64,000 nucleotides of DNA from Craterostigma plantagineum (GCA_027422505.1 JAPQWV010000626.1:248001-312000); one strand, 5' to 3'. Numbered from the stretch's first letter, positions 1 through 11,517 are shown. Notes: a model not told the origin generated them from the letters alone. Numbers and translations are program-made.

Positions 1-1743
1 GTCTCTGATTGATCAATTGCTTGAGGAAGTTCCAATTCTGCACTTGGAACGATCGTCTCTGATGATTCTTCCTCAATAACCACTGTAGGTTCTTCGTTAT
101 TCTGTGGCAATTCTGAATCGGGTGAGGTAGGGACGTGAGAAGCACTTGGTACGTCGGTCTCGTCGGGTGGAGAATCCACTATAGGTGTAGCAGTGTGTGA
201 CCAATATACTGGCTCGAAGAGAGAGTCCAAATCGTCTAATGCAAGTCTCATTGCTTCTTCTGACGTTGAACTCGGGGTTGTTGCCATCTTCTGTTGGTTT
301 TGTGCCAACACACCAGTGAAAACAGGTTCTGAACTGTTATATTCAAAAGCTATCTGGTTAGGTACGGTTCCTGAACTGAGGTGTGCAGGAGCCATTGGGT
401 TAAGCACGGGTTCTGGACTGAAGTGACCAGAAGCCATATCCGCCACTTCGTGGAACGTGACATTGTAGCTTTCTTTGATTGTGTGGTTGGACTTGATGTA
501 TACTCGGTACGATTTTGAGGTTGAAGAATACCCGACGAAAGTGGCTTCGAATGCTTTAGGGTCGAACTTAGCACGTTGCTCTCGGTCGTTCGCCACAAAG
601 AACTTTCACCCGAAGACTTTAAAGAATGAGATGTTGGGTACTCGTTTGTTGATAATTCCGTACGGAGTCTTGTCAAAGCGCTTGTGAACCACCGTCCTGC
701 TTTGAGTGAAACATGCGGTATTTACTGCTTCCGCCCAGAGAAAATGTGGAAGACCAGAGTGGATGAGCATCGTACGCGGCTTCCACTAGAGTTCTGTTCT
801 TTCGTTCGACTATCCCATTCTGTTGAGGAGTCTTGTCGGCTGAAAATTGTTGACTTATTCCAAGTTTCTGATAAAATTCACTAAGACATTTGTTCTTGAA
901 CTCAGTGCCATTGTCTGTTCGAATGACTTGGATATCTGCTGCAGCAAATTTTGAGTAGAGTTCACGAAATTGACGATCAAGTCCCCTGTCTCATCTTTTG
1001 TTCGGAGGAACCTTGTCCATGTGTAGCGAGAGTAGTCATCGACTATGACCAGCAGATATTTGCGTCCATTTATACTCTGTTTCTTCATCGGGCCACAGAG
1101 GTCCATATGTAGCAGTTCCAGAGGACGTGAAGTAGAGGCCACTTGTTTGATATGATGAGATGCTCGCTTCATTTTTCCTAATTGGCACGCCGAACATTGA
1201 TGCCCTTTTGTAAAGTTATAGTTGGAAGACCATGAAACCAACTTTTTCGTTGAGAGATGTTGAAGAGCTTTGATGTTGAGATGAGACATGCGTTGATGCC
1301 ATAAGCTGTTCCTCTGAATTACAGTCTGAGAGATGAGGCAAACAGCTGTCGAGGGCCGCACAGATGTCAGGTTTATCGTGTATAGATTTGATTTCCGAAG
1401 TCCTTGAAGGAGCTGTGTCCTGACTATCCAAATTCTGCACCGGTCAGCATAAAAGACCACCTGGAACCCTTTGTCACAGAACTGGCCTATGCTGAACAAG
1501 TTATGGCGGAGGCCTTCGACGTAGGAGACATCTTTTATAGTCAGATTCTCCAGAATGATATCCCCAAGTCCTAGAATCGGGGCTGAATCGTTGTTTCCAA
1601 ACCTGACTTTTCCATTCAGTCATTCTTTGTAGTTGCTCAACAGCTCTAGGTTTCCAGTCATGTGTGTGGAGTAACCAGAGTCGAGGTACCACACATGATG
1701 GATCTGCAAAAACAAGTTAGAGAGCTTTAGGTACCCATTTAAG
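1..1743 (-). pseudogene. Copia-L pol fragment: protease, GAG-pre-integrase and integrase, decayed
   Basis: Reading leftwards from about 1700, the aspartic protease motif is DSGYSTHMTG (normally DSGCSTHM), followed by a TGA stop and then FSIGQFCDKG. From 1499 comes the GAG-pre-integrase domain (LWHQRMSHLN, HQCSACQLGKMKR) and the integrase core ([20 protein letters not shown]). A frameshift near 970 moves TDNGTEF and PQQNGIVERKNR into another frame, so all three integrase acidic residues are still recognisable. A further frameshift lies near 770. At about 560-640 the sequence KRFDKTPYG...VFG*KFFVAND has a TGA where relatives have cysteine. From 430 to 1 runs the acidic, Ser/Pro-rich linker before reverse transcriptase. 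The protein is not functional. Confidence 0.85.
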
Positions 1744-2076
1744 CATGGGTCCTCTCAGATTAGCAGATTTAGTTTTAGGTTCAGATATGATTCCTAAATT
1801 ATTACTTGAGGAAGTTCTAATAACCCATATCACTTTCGCAGGAGTGGTTTTGGGTGATGCCTATTTAGTGACTTGGCCTTTTTGGCTTTTGTCGTCCTAG
1901 GCAGAAATTTAGGAACCCATTTGGGTTGAACCTTGCAGGGAAGGTTAATTTCAGCACGCACAAATGCTTTGGTAGGCTTGACTGAGGAAAAGATCTTTTC
2001 TTTTGATAATCTCCTAAGGTGCTTGGGGACTCAATCTTTACGGGATACCTTAGGTGAGTACAAGCATGTACGGCGC

Positions 2077-3460
2077 CATAAGCTTTCTTTATGGCTGGAT
2101 CTTGTTTCCTACGAGTCTTCCTAGTGGCATTTGTTTCAGAATGATTACTTTTAATTTGTGAGGTAGAGCCTATTTCGTAGTTGGTGCTTCTAAAGGTGAT
2201 GGGCTGAAGAGTACACGTAGAAGCAATTACTCTAAGCGAAGAAATGGCTCTGTTATTTTCTACGAGTGCTATTTATTCGTACAGAAGGAGTAACATTCTT
2301 AAGCATACTCAAATCTACTTGCTCCTTCTTAAGACTAGACACTCTCGCCTTCGATTCTAGTGCTTACCCTACGCTCCCTGTAGACGTAGGTAAAGTAACT
2401 TTAGTCTTAGCACTCTTAACAAAATTACTAATACACTTTTGATCTTTCGAAGGTAATTTTTCAATTTTCACGCTTTGCAGTATAGCGTGAAAGGTAGTTT
2501 GAGAGGATGAGGAAGCCTTGAGATTTTCCATCTCTTTTAAGAACTTTTTCTTTTCAGCTTCAAAATTCTCTCTTTCTTTTTCTAATTTTGCTTGGGATTC
2601 CTCTATCTGTTTGATTATAGGAGGTTTGTAGAGAGAATTTTTATAATGAACGTCATTGGCTTCCTCGAGGACTGTTTGAGGGTCAGGAAGTTGAAATAGG
2701 TCAGAGACAGGTGTTAATGACGGTTTCATATTTCTCTATTTCATTTAGCGCAGTGTAGTCAAAGGGGATCTCAGGCCCATGTGAGGCATTTCTCATAGAT
2801 GAATCAAAATTATTTTGGTACGTCGATTCAGTAAATTCTCTAAGAGAGGTTACTCCTAAACCCATGTGCTTAATATCATATATTTCCTTTCTCCGTAGAA
2901 CTCGTGGGTTAGGGAAACATATGCCTTCCATAGGATTGTAGAACTCTATATCCTTGGGCTTGTTCAAAAATATCATTAGTTCGGATTGTTCCCTACGCGT
3001 AACTATATCATCTAATTTCTTAATTTTAGCATATAGTTTCTTGCCCTCACTTAGGAGAGCATAATTATTTTCTACCGTCAGTTTGGCGGCTTGAAAGGCG
3101 TCTAGTTCTTTACTAAGCTCACTAACCTTAGCATTTTATATTTCTAATTGAACTTCTAAGTTAGTGATCTTAGTGGTAGCTTCGGTTATCCTACAATTTA
3201 GGGTGGCTTTCTCATTGAGATTTCTAACCAAGCAATTGTAGTTATTTGCTAGCCTATCTTCTAGTTCCTTAATTTTTTCGCTCTGTTGTCCTAGTTGAGG
3301 TTGACTAGTCTCTCTAGAATGTAGGCTCTTAGTAAGTTCATCTAGTTTTGCACTAGAGCTCCTAAGTTCTAATTCGAGACTATTTATCTTCTCCTGTGAT
3401 CTCGCGAGTTTATCCTCTACTTCCTTAATACTTTTCTGCTCACGTTTCATGTTAGCATAT
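2077..3460 (-). repeat. Gag tandem duplication, copy 1
   Basis: This stretch of about 1.4 kb matches 3478-4869 with an offset of 1401 at the left end and 1409 at the right end, so small indels separate the copies. It starts at ATAAGCTTTCTTTATGGCTG and ends at ACGTTTCATGTTAGCATAT. It encodes the coiled coil (KREQKSIKEVEDKL), the NKPKDIEFY block and a Lys-rich tail. Copy 1 is the protease-proximal copy and has more breaks. Confidence 0.85.
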
Positions 3461-3477
3461 GGTTGGATCTTGTTGCT

Positions 3478-4869
3478 CATAAGCTTTCTTTATGGCTGGA
3501 TCTTGTTTCCTACGAGTCTTCCTAGTGGCATTTGTTTCAGAATGATTAATTTTTGACGTAGAGCCTATTTCGAAGTTGTTACTTCTAAAGGTGATCGGCT
3601 GAAGTGAACAAGTAAAAGCAACTATCTTAAACGTGGAAATAGCTCTTTTATTTTTACGAGTGTCTTTTATTGTAACAGAAGGAATAACACGCTCAGAAAT
3701 AGTGAAATCTAGTGGCTCCTTCTTTATCTTAGTGCTAGACACTCTCGCCTTTGTTATTAGTGCTGACGCTACTCTCCCTGTAGACGTAGGTAAAGGAAAA
3801 TTAGTCATAGCACTTTTAACATAATTGTTTTTACAATTTTTATCTTTTAAAGGCGATTTTTCAACTTTCACGCTTTTTGTAATAGCGTGAGAGGTAGTTT
3901 GGGAGGACGAGGAAGCCTTGAGATTTTCCATCTCCTTAAAGAATTTTTTCCTTTCAGCTTCGAAATTCTCTCGTCTCTATCTAGCTTTGCCTGTGACTCC
4001 TCTATCTGTTTTATGATAGGGGGTTTGTAGAGAGAATTTTATAATTAACGGCTTTAACTTCCTCGTGGTGTGTTTGAGAGTCAGGAGGTAGAACTTGAAC
4101 TAAATTGCAGACAGGTGTTAGAGTTTCTTTCATATCTTTGTCCCTTTCATTTAGTTCTTTGTAGTCAAAGGGGATTTCTGGACCATGTGGGCCTTGCCTA
4201 ATGGATGAATCGAAAGTATTTTCATATAACGATTCAGTAAAATTTCTAAGAGAGGTTAGTCCTAAGCCCATGTGTTTAACATCGTATATTTCTTTCTTTT
4301 GTAAAACACGCGGGTTAGTGAAACCTATGCCTTCTATAGGATTATAGAACTCTATATCCTTGGGCTTGTTCAAAAATATCGTCTGTTCGGATTGTCCCCT
4401 ACGCGTAACTATATCATCTAATTTCTTAATTTTAGCATATAGTTTCTTGCGTTCCTCACCTAGGAGAGCATAGTTATTTTCTACCGTAAGTTTGGCGGTT
4501 TGATAGGCGTCTAGTTCTTCACTAAGCTAAGTAACCTTAGCATTTGATATTTCTAATTGAGCTTCTAAGTTAGTGATCTTAGCGATAGCTTCGGTTATCC
4601 TACAATTTAAAATGCCTTTCTCGTTGAGATTTCTAACCAAGCAATTGTAGTTATTTGCTAGCCTATCTTCTAGTTCCTTAATTTTTTCGCTCTGTTGTCC
4701 TAGTTGAGGTTGACTAGTCTCTCTAGAATGTAGGCTCTTAGTAAGTTCATCTATTTTTGCACTAGAGCTCCTAAGTTCTAATTCGAGACTATTTATCTTC
4801 TCCTGTGATCTCGCGAGTTTATCCTCTACTTCCTTAATACTTTTCTGCTCACGTTTCATGTTAGCATAT
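3478..4869 (-). repeat. Gag tandem duplication, copy 2
   Basis: This is the second copy of the 1.4-kb unit and is contiguous with the zinc-knuckle half of gag. The two copies meet at 3461-3477, where GGATCTTGTTGCTC resembles the GGATCTTGTTTCCT lying 25 bases inside each unit. Slippage or short-homology recombination is a plausible origin. Reading across the junction in copy 1, the coiled coil YANMKREQKS is preceded by the short novel stretch MSNKIQP. Confidence 0.85.
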
Positions 4870-5714
4870 TGTTTTTTATATGAATCTAACATGGTCAATA
4901 ATGTGGAAGAAGAGACTACCTCTTGTAACGAAGTGGATGCGTTGTCGTCGTTCGTACGATTGGATGTCCCCGCGTCTGATTCATTGTCGAGACGGGCCAT
5001 GAGAGCTAAATTCTCTTCTTCAGAACTCGACGTGTCCTCGAGCCATTGGTCCTGTTCGGCCATGAGAGCTACTCCGGCTTCCTTCTGTTTCGTCAATTGG
5101 AGCTTTCTGGAGTAGTAGTTGGCATCTCTCTTCTTCGGAAGAGTGCACTCACTTGCGAAGTGACATGGCTTTCCACAGTTGAAGCATTTGTTAGCCTCCT
5201 TAGGATTCTTTATATCGGAACTCTCTGGTGCACGTTCTTTGTTTTTAGAGCTTGTAGTCCGAAGTCGGTTGGCTGAGGTTGAAGACTTCTTCTTGAAGTA
5301 CTTCTTGCTCATCATTTGTCCTATGAGAGCTAGCTGCTTTCCTAGTGCTTTCAGATTTGGCTCAACGTCGGAGTCCGACTCTTCTTCCAACTCTGAAGGT
5401 GAAGGAGGCCTAACGGTCTTTTCCTTTCTTGATCTTGAGCTCCTCTTCTCCGAGACTAAGGCAACAGTGTCTTCGTTCTGTTTGCCTTTCTGCTCCTTGA
5501 GAATCTCGCTTATATCATCCTCATGCTATGCGAGATTGTCAAACACGGCATGGACATTCAACTCCTCTAAATCTTTATTTTGTCGAATCCGAGTGGATAT
5601 TTTCTTCCATTCCGCGGGTAGAGAAGATAGAAATCTGATGTTTGTCTCCATGTTGGTCTTCGTGATCTCTATCTGAGCAGAAGGACCTGGAAGCCAATGC
5701 GATACTGCGGACAA

Positions 5715-6562
5715 TGAGCTGTCTTCAGGAAAGGAGGTAGAATCTCTTAACCATAGACTATACTCTGAACTTCAAGAAAAATACGCAATACTTCAAAATG
5801 AACTTAAATACTTCAGGTCAACATAAGTGAAGTTAGCTAATACATTAGAAATTCTAGATACGACCCGTGAAGAGTAAGTAGATTAGAAACTTGCTTAGCT
5901 GACTTGAGAGCTAACTTATCTGAATCTGAATCAAAAGTCAACGACTTACAAGCTCGTTTTGACAATAATTATGCATGTCTACTTAAGCAATTACGAGATA
6001 ATAGCAACCTAGATTGTCTGCTAGAAGTAGCACAGTCGAAAATTGATAGTCGTGACCTAGAAATGGAAGGTTTGAACACATATTAGTGAGCTAAAGGCCA
6101 AATGGACAACGAGCGAAGACGAGCGAATTACTAAAACATGCGAATTCGAAATTTTAAGCAAAGAGCGCGTAAAGTTATATGCTAAGATTAAGAAGCTAGA
6201 GGACTTACTTACTAAGAGACGACAAACAGATATAACGATCTTCTTGAATAAGCCTAGAGACATAGAATTCTATGAACCACGTGAAGGATTAGGTTTCAAT
6301 CCAGACTCTATCCCAATAGTAAAGAAACCTCTACCTCTCTATGATGTTAGTTTCTTCGGATTAAATTTGCCTTGTCTGATGCCTTTCACGAGCTCATCTG
6401 CACTCGATGCGCTAGAAAAGAAAAAGAGAAATAGAAAGGATCGGGCAGAAATCTCTCTTAACTATGAAGAACTGAATAATAGTTACAAGACAAGGGAGAT
6501 ACCGTTGTCTAATCGTGATGACTACTTACCTAACTATACGCCTTTAGTAGATCTCATATAGA
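5715..6562 (+). other. Inverted gag fragment of a related Copia element inside Copia-L gag
   Basis: This 0.85-kb piece is coding-like on the plus strand, opposite to the gag that surrounds it. It encodes a coiled coil (EVESLNHRLYSELQEKYAIL, then 5904-6086) and an open frame at 6244-6561 with NKPRDIEFYEPREGLGF and AEISLNYEELNN. These are the same blocks as in the C-terminal part of Copia-L gag (NKPKDIEFYNPIEGIGF; PFDYKELNE), but clearly diverged, so the source is a sister subfamily and not Copia-L itself. Minus-strand gag stops matching at about 6562 (KPEESLYE) and resumes at about 5700 (NMETNIRFLSSLP). The fragment replaces roughly 20 codons of gag. Confidence 0.8.
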
Positions 6563-7017
6563 CTCTCCTCCGGCTTTGCTTTGAAGGAGTCGTAAGCAGT
6601 GAGAATGTTCGCCTTTTTGGCCTTTATGCCAACTTCCGTCCTCTGCATTATCCTATGCAGTTCATCCCACATTCCTTTAGCCTATGAAATGCTATCAATC
6701 TGTCTATATATGTCGTTGGGGATCCCCTGCATAAGGGTATTCATGGCTACTAGATCAGTCTCAACTCGAGCCCTCTCCTCGATTGAGTACTCCCTAGGCT
6801 CCTTCAGTCGCCTAGATGTGGGAATTTGAGGGGTTACCGATTCATCACCGGGGAAATTCACCCAAAACTGTGCGGGTCCCTCTTCTAGTGATTTCAGCAA
6901 ATTCTCGGCTTGATCTTTCAAAGCGATGAAATTGAGGAAGCGGCTTCTCCAAACGGTATATTCGCCTCGTTGCAAAATCGGCGGACGGTTGTCTTTTCCG
7001 AGCGAGTATGCATCCAT
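6563..7017 (-). pseudogene. Copia-L gag N-terminal part
   Basis: The ATG at 7017 opens MDAYSLGKDNRPPILQRGEY, the start of a UBN2-type Copia gag. A run to about 6682 includes GPAQFWVNFPGDES and QGIPNDIYRQIDSIS. A TAG stop follows, after which the frame continues as AKGMWDELHRIMQ and ANILTAYDSFKAKPEESLYE until the inverted fragment begins. The homologous start in Copia-C is DTRPPMLRQGDYSIWTNRF. Gag would form the cytoplasmic virus-like particle. Here it is broken by the stop, by the inversion and by later frameshifts. Confidence 0.85.
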
Positions 7018-8076
7018 TTTGTGTTGTAGTTGAGTTGTTGAAGGATCTTCGTTAAGTGTTTTGAACGTTTGAAGACGATGTAATGTGCTTCACAAGTGTC
7101 AAAGTTTGTTAGTAGCGTTTGATTCGAAAAATAGTTCGAGAATTATTTTCAGTTCAATCTTTAAAGTTTAATCGAAAATAATTTCGTCGAAATAGAATAT
7201 AATGTGTACTGTTCTCGTGCGAGAAAGTCTGTCAGCGAAATACTTTTCGAGCGAAATAAATTGCCCAAAATCGTTCGGTCGAGAAAAATTTCCAGATCGT
7301 GAATTTATTTCGATCGTAAAGAAATAGTACGTTAGTAAGTTTCTCGACAAGTCAATAAATCTGTTGACTAGAAAAGTTTCTCGCGTGTAAATGATTTTTA
7401 GCTTGGTCAAACTTTAAATGTCTGACCGAAAATGTTTTTCGAGAGAAAGTATTTACGCGTGCAAAGTCAAAATTGGTCTTCCTCGAAAAAAGATTTTCGC
7501 TGAATAATGCTCGAGAAATATTTTTAACTAAAATCGTTTCTAGTGTTGACGATTCTAGGGCTGACTTCGTATTCTGACCGAGAAAAATTCTCGTGCCAAG
7601 TTTTTTCGATCGAGAAATTAATCCGATCGTAAACCTAGCGAGAAAAATTAGAACGATTGAGAAAAATTGCAGAATACAATTAACACAGATTCAAGCAAAA
7701 ACAACAAATTAGACAGTGAAATTTCAGGTAATTGCTCGCAAACATTTACTACGCACGAACAAGCAATAAAACACGTTATGAAGCAAAGTATGTCGAATTT
7801 GATCAGAATCAGAACGTGTTCTTCATGTTCGTCGCAAACAGTAAATCACAGAATCGATTTAATCCTAAAAACGAAGTTCAAACAGCTACAGATCTGATCG
7901 CAATCATCATTTAACACTTAAACGAGCACAGAAACATCAAATTCTAGTCAATTAAGCGCAGAATTAAGCTATTGGATCGAAAAAATTTCCGCGCCAAACT
8001 GTTCTTCGATGAACAGTAAACTGAAAATGATTTTCGATCCAAATCCAACAATTTTTTATTCAAAACAGAACGAATT
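7018..8076 (-). other. Copia-L untranslated leader
   Basis: About 1.06 kb lies between the primer-binding site and the gag ATG, with no credible open frame. It is AT-rich and studded with CGAGAAA/TTTCTCG words (for example around 7220, 7280, 7380, 7440, 7500 and 7580). Copia-C has an analogous leader built on GCGAAA words. No RNA structure could be computed here. Confidence 0.7.
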
Positions 8077-8091
8077 GGCTCTGATACCAAT
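8077..8091 (-). promoter_or_regulatory. Primer-binding site of Copia-L (tRNA-iMet)
   Basis: On the minus strand the bases just inside the LTR read ATTGGTATCAGAGCC. They contain TGGTATCAGAGC, complementary to the 3' end of plant initiator methionine tRNA. This fixes the inner end of the LTR at 8092 and the element's orientation. Confidence 0.92.
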
Positions 8092-8609
8092 TGTTAGGTC
8101 CTACGATTAACAACTCTATGATCCTAGGCATGAATTCTAAGTAATTCGATGATAATGATTGACATTAGATTCGATCAAAAAACTCAAATGAAGAACAAGA
8201 TAGAGAATTCGAGTAGAGTGAGAAAGTTACTATTGTTTCTCTCTCTAGGAATTGAATTGCAAACCTTTCGGATCAATTTCCAGAACTTTCTTTATTGATT
8301 GTGTTTGATTACAAGGTATTTATATCAAACTCACTTGGTATAAATATCTAACTAGTCCTCATCTATGGACTAATACAAATAAAGCCCCTAATTACAAGGA
8401 CAACTAATGAAATCAAGCACAATCTAAAATGTATACTCTACAAAGGGTAATTATGGGCTTTATATACCACAACTCATTGGTATATTAAAGCCCAAGTACC
8501 AAACTTCTACATATTACAAATTGTCTCCCCAAACTACTACAACCCATAAATATAGAAATATAAACCCAAGACTTAAATAATTAGAGGACACTACAAATAA
8601 TTCCTAACA
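8092..8609 (-). repeat. 5' LTR of Copia-L (518 bp)
   Basis: The LTR is bounded by the inverted ends TGTTAGG (8092) and CCTAACA (8609). The primer-binding site lies directly inside and Copia-A coding sequence directly outside. It has no sequence relation to the 295-bp LTR of Copia-C or the 1.68-kb LTR of Copia-B. The partner LTR is outside the window. Confidence 0.9.
8315..8324 (-). promoter_or_regulatory. Probable TATA box in the Copia-L LTR
   Basis: The minus-strand word TATAAATACC lies about 285 bases from the LTR start and 225 bases before its inner end, a usual place for the U3 promoter. A similar word on the plus strand (TATAAATATC, 8339) is a competing match. Only sequence likeness supports this call. 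Confidence 0.45.
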
Positions 8610-9274
8610 AAGTGGTCAAGGGCCACAGATTCTTGAAGAACGAAGACGAACCTTGCGTCTACAAGAAAAGCAGTGGGAGCAAAATATCTTTCCTCTTATT
8701 GTACGTGGACGACATCCTTTTGATAGGAAATGATATTGGAATGCTCTCGATGGTGAAAGCGTGGCTTTTGACCGAATTCTCCATGAAAGACTTGTGAGAA
8801 GCTACCTACTTCTTGGGTATTTGCCTTTATAGAGATCGAGCGAATCTATGTTAGGACTCTCCCAGGCCCTTTAGTTAGAGAAGGTCCTGAAGCGATATAA
8901 TATGGACAACTCTAAGAAAGGGTTCGTGCCTATGCGACATGGGATCCACCTTTCCAAGACTATGAACCCTCAAAGTGAGTTGTAGCGGAAATGGATGAAT
9001 GGAATCCCCTATGCATCCGCAGTGGGTAGCTTGATGTACTCGATGCTTTGCACGCGACCGGACTTGGCGTACGCTGTGAGCATAGTCAGTCGGTTTCAGG
9101 CTGACCCTGGTAAGGAACATTGGATAGTAGTCAAGACTATCCTCAAGTACCTCAGACGGACAAGGATATGATGCTGGTTTATGGTAATGGAGAATTGGAA
9201 GTGGAAGGGTATACGGATTCAGTTTCCAGTCTGACGTGGACGATCGAAAATCCACTTTAGGATTCGTCTTTACG
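8610..9274 (+). pseudogene. Copia-A pol: reverse transcriptase C-terminal part to RNase H start, degenerate
   Basis: The opening segment reads KNEDEPCVYKKSSGSKISF followed by LLYVDDILLIGND, the catalytic YVDD of Copia reverse transcriptase (aspartates near 8708-8713). FSMKDL is followed by TGA where relatives have glycine. After it come fragments in shifting frames: ATYFLGI near 8800, DNSKKGFVPMRHGI near 8910, IPYASAVGSLMYSMLCTRPDLAYA near 9007-9075, and LKYLRR near 9145. The last piece, DDRKSTLGFVFT, is the RNase H entry and ends exactly at the array junction. At least four stops or frameshifts rule out function. Confidence 0.88.
9270..9274. repeat. Target-site duplication TTACG, left copy
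   Basis: TTACG directly precedes the gypsy LTR start TGTGACGACCC. The same five bases follow the last LTR at 61360-61364. Copia-A coding phase is restored across the pair. Confidence 0.92.
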
Positions 9275-9739
9275 TGTGACGACCCTCACCTTCTAATCGC
9301 CAATTAGCGACAAATAGCGTCGGGTTTAGCAGCGAAAGCCGCGGAGGACCCATTTTACAAAAACGTTTGTTTACACAAAATGTTAATACGAACGGGCCGC
9401 TGGCCCAAAACACCCTATCACTCGCCCACAGGTCGTCATCCATGTACAGCCCCGCCCTCAAAAGCCCATGGAAGCTCCGATAGCCAGCCTCCACCGTCGA
9501 TTACCTACAACACGTAAACACTGAGCTATTGCCCAGTAGGTGCAATAATGCATGCACGTGTGACTTACTCACGTTCACTCACCCCCAATCATCACCAATG
9601 CAATGCCACTCACTATCACTCGTCACAACCGGGATACACTCACCACCTCACAACGGGCCCTGGGCTTCATACTGTGCACCATCACGCGAAATCACTACCA
9701 CGACCACGAACACAACCACAACACGATCACAACACTACG

Positions 9740-9960
9740 GCAGTGGCCTACACTGAGCAGCCTCCCTGAGCCATATCAGGTCACTCTCCAGGTCGCCTCT
9801 TCTGCCCAATGCGGTGCCCACGCTGGTAGCCTACACCAGGTCCCGTAAGGGTACCCAGGTCGCACCCTCCAGGTTGCCTCCTCCCGCATACGACAGCGTG
9901 GCCTACACTAGCTAGCCTACTTGGGGATGTCCCAAGTCGCTCCTGTCTAGGTCGCCCTCA
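9740..9960 (-). repeat. Short subrepeats inside the gypsy LTR
   Basis: The words CAGGTCGC/CAGGTCAC and GCCTACAC recur every 30-60 bases here and at the same place in each LTR. Indels between LTR copies cluster here: a 34-bp extra stretch in LTR2 and LTR4, and loss of about 30 bp in LTR4. This suggests slippage-prone DNA. Confidence 0.6.
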
Positions 9961-11474
9961 GTCTGCCGCATAATGTCCAACGGGCCAATGGCTCACCGTC
10001 ACAGGCGCTGATGCACAGCAGATGCCCACACTCACATGACTCCTCTACGGGTCGACAGCCAATATCGGCTACACGCTCAAAGGTACAATACAGTACCACC
10101 GTTCCACCACGGCTCCGTGAAATGACATGTAATGCACATGCAGGCATTTACGTGATAATACATGAAGCTTGATGCCACATGAAATGCACATAAAATACGT
10201 AAAATACATAATTCATCGAAGCACATAAAATCATGTAAATATACATTGGTGTTTACGCATTGTAGATGGATATTCCACCTACCTGTCCTCCGAATACAAT
10301 CAGTCGATAATCCTGGTGAATTCCCTATAGTTCGAATCTCTGAGCACAAAATATTGTTATATTAGTATATTACTAAGTCACCTAATTTCGAAATTTTCAA
10401 ACCCTAAATACCGAAAAAAATCATAGAAATAGACCCTAAAATACCACAAAGTTAATAATACCGAAAATTTTATCATTACCTAAAACATGTGAAATGGCGA
10501 AATCCTCTTATGAAATAATATATCGAATAGTTAGTAATGAACCGGAATCTTTGGGAAATATTATAATACCAAAAATATTATAGAGTTCACGAAGACTTCA
10601 CTTAGATACCACTTAAGTAACTTTTGTGGTATAGAATAGCAAGGTTACGAAAAATTTTATGTAGTTGTATAGAAACTTTCTTGGCACATGCTAACACAAT
10701 ATAATTAATAATATCTCTCACGAAAACTTCCAAGACTTGTAAACACTTAACTCACTTGAGATTAATTTAAACCTAGAAACATACAAATGCCGAAAGATTT
10801 TGATTGCCGAGATCTTTCATCCATTAAACACCTAATTACTGACTATATTATATGTAGCAATCATGAAAACTATCCTATGCTCAATAACTAAATTATTGCT
10901 TGATCTCAAACACCAAGAAACTTAGTGCCGGAAAGATTTTCTAAAGAAGTTGAAACCCTAGTTGCCGAAACTTTAAAAATTCACTACTGTCCTTATATCG
11001 AAACCCTCAAGATACCAAATTTAATTTACCATCATACCTATCTTGGAAACTTATTTTCATTCCAGAAAATTGTACACACTAAGCTTGAATTCTCATTTAT
11101 ATTTCATACATCGAAAACTTCTCAACCTCACATAATTGGAATAGTTCTTATCCAGACACCCTATATTCGAATGATAATATTAGATATTAAACCCATATGA
11201 ACAATCCGAAAACCCTAAACTTTTCATAAGTATTCTTAGGCCAAAAACTTCACTCTTGTGGCTGTTTCACGAATCAGGGGATTTATTCTAATCACATAAT
11301 TCACGAAAAATCTATTCTAGCCACACATGAAAATCACGTTAGTCTTTGGAACATAAAAAAAATATATTAAACAAAGTACTTAATAAATTTCATACCTTAG
11401 TTGGAGTTTTAGTTTTTGTTAAATGCTAGCATTTACCTTCATATGGGTTTTCTTGTTCAACTTTTAAGGTTTAG

Positions 11475-11475
<1 letters not shown>

Positions 11476-11513
<38 letters not shown>
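11476..11513. repeat. (TA)19 microsatellite in LTR1
   Basis: The run lies at one fixed LTR position and varies among copies: 17567-17580 (TA)7, 47777-47834 (TA)29, 52160-52169 (TA)5, 56462-56505 (TA)22 and 60837-60872 (TA)18. Confidence 0.9.

Positions 11514-11517
<4 letters not shown>

Larger units (their letters stand above)
1744..5714 (-). pseudogene. Copia-L gag, central and C-terminal part, with internal tandem duplication
   Basis: From 5714 leftwards the end of the UBN2-type capsid domain is visible (NIRFLSSLPAEWKKI). An acidic region and a CCHC zinc knuckle (CFNCGKPCHFASEC, about 5190-5150) follow. The segment 5390-4527 is open for 287 codons and continues into a long coiled coil rich in Lys, Glu and Leu. 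Next comes a conserved block FLNKPKDIEFYNPIEGIGF (about 4380-4310) and a second coiled coil. The stretch from the coiled coil through this block is present twice (see the two repeat units). The last 300 bases (2076-1744) are a decayed Lys-rich linker (KWVPKFLPRTTKAKKAK) that leads into protease. Stops and frameshifts separate the open pieces at 3931-3452, 3480-3136, 2976-2701 and 2729-2364. Confidence 0.8.
1..8609 (-). mobile_element. Copia-L: 5' part of a Sirevirus-like Copia retrotransposon, cut by the left edge
   Basis: In minus-strand order this element shows a 5' LTR (8609-8092), a Met-tRNA primer-binding site, a 1-kb leader, gag, protease, and a GAG-pre-integrase/integrase region that runs off the left edge. 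Reverse transcriptase and the 3' LTR are therefore not visible. Gag has a long coiled-coil C-terminal extension, as in the Sirevirus lineage and in Copia-C of this window. Many frameshifts and stops show it is inactive. The outer LTR end at 8609 abuts reverse transcriptase of Copia-A, so the element inserted into that pol gene. The expected target duplication is AAGTG (8610-8614), with its partner left of the window. Confidence 0.88.

Noticed and set aside
8610..9274. Independent host reverse-transcriptase-like gene
   Set aside because: It is full of stops and joins in phase with 61365 across the array, so it is part of the Copia-A pseudogene.
9529..9848. Overlapping plus-strand ORFs of 73-96 codons at the start of each gypsy LTR
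   Set aside because: They recur only because the LTR recurs, are antisense to the element, overlap in three frames, are His/Thr-rich by composition and have no known domain.
9947..10147. Sense-strand Cys-containing ORF of about 66 codons in all six LTRs (also 16020, 46231, 50621, 54921, 59291)
   Set aside because: Conservation is no better than in the surrounding LTR, there is no recognisable domain, and the length differs in LTR5. Chance persistence in a repeated sequence is enough.
10925..11200. Plus-strand ORF of about 91 codons in the gypsy LTR
   Set aside because: It is broken in LTR2 and LTR4, antisense to the element, and AT-rich noncoding in character.
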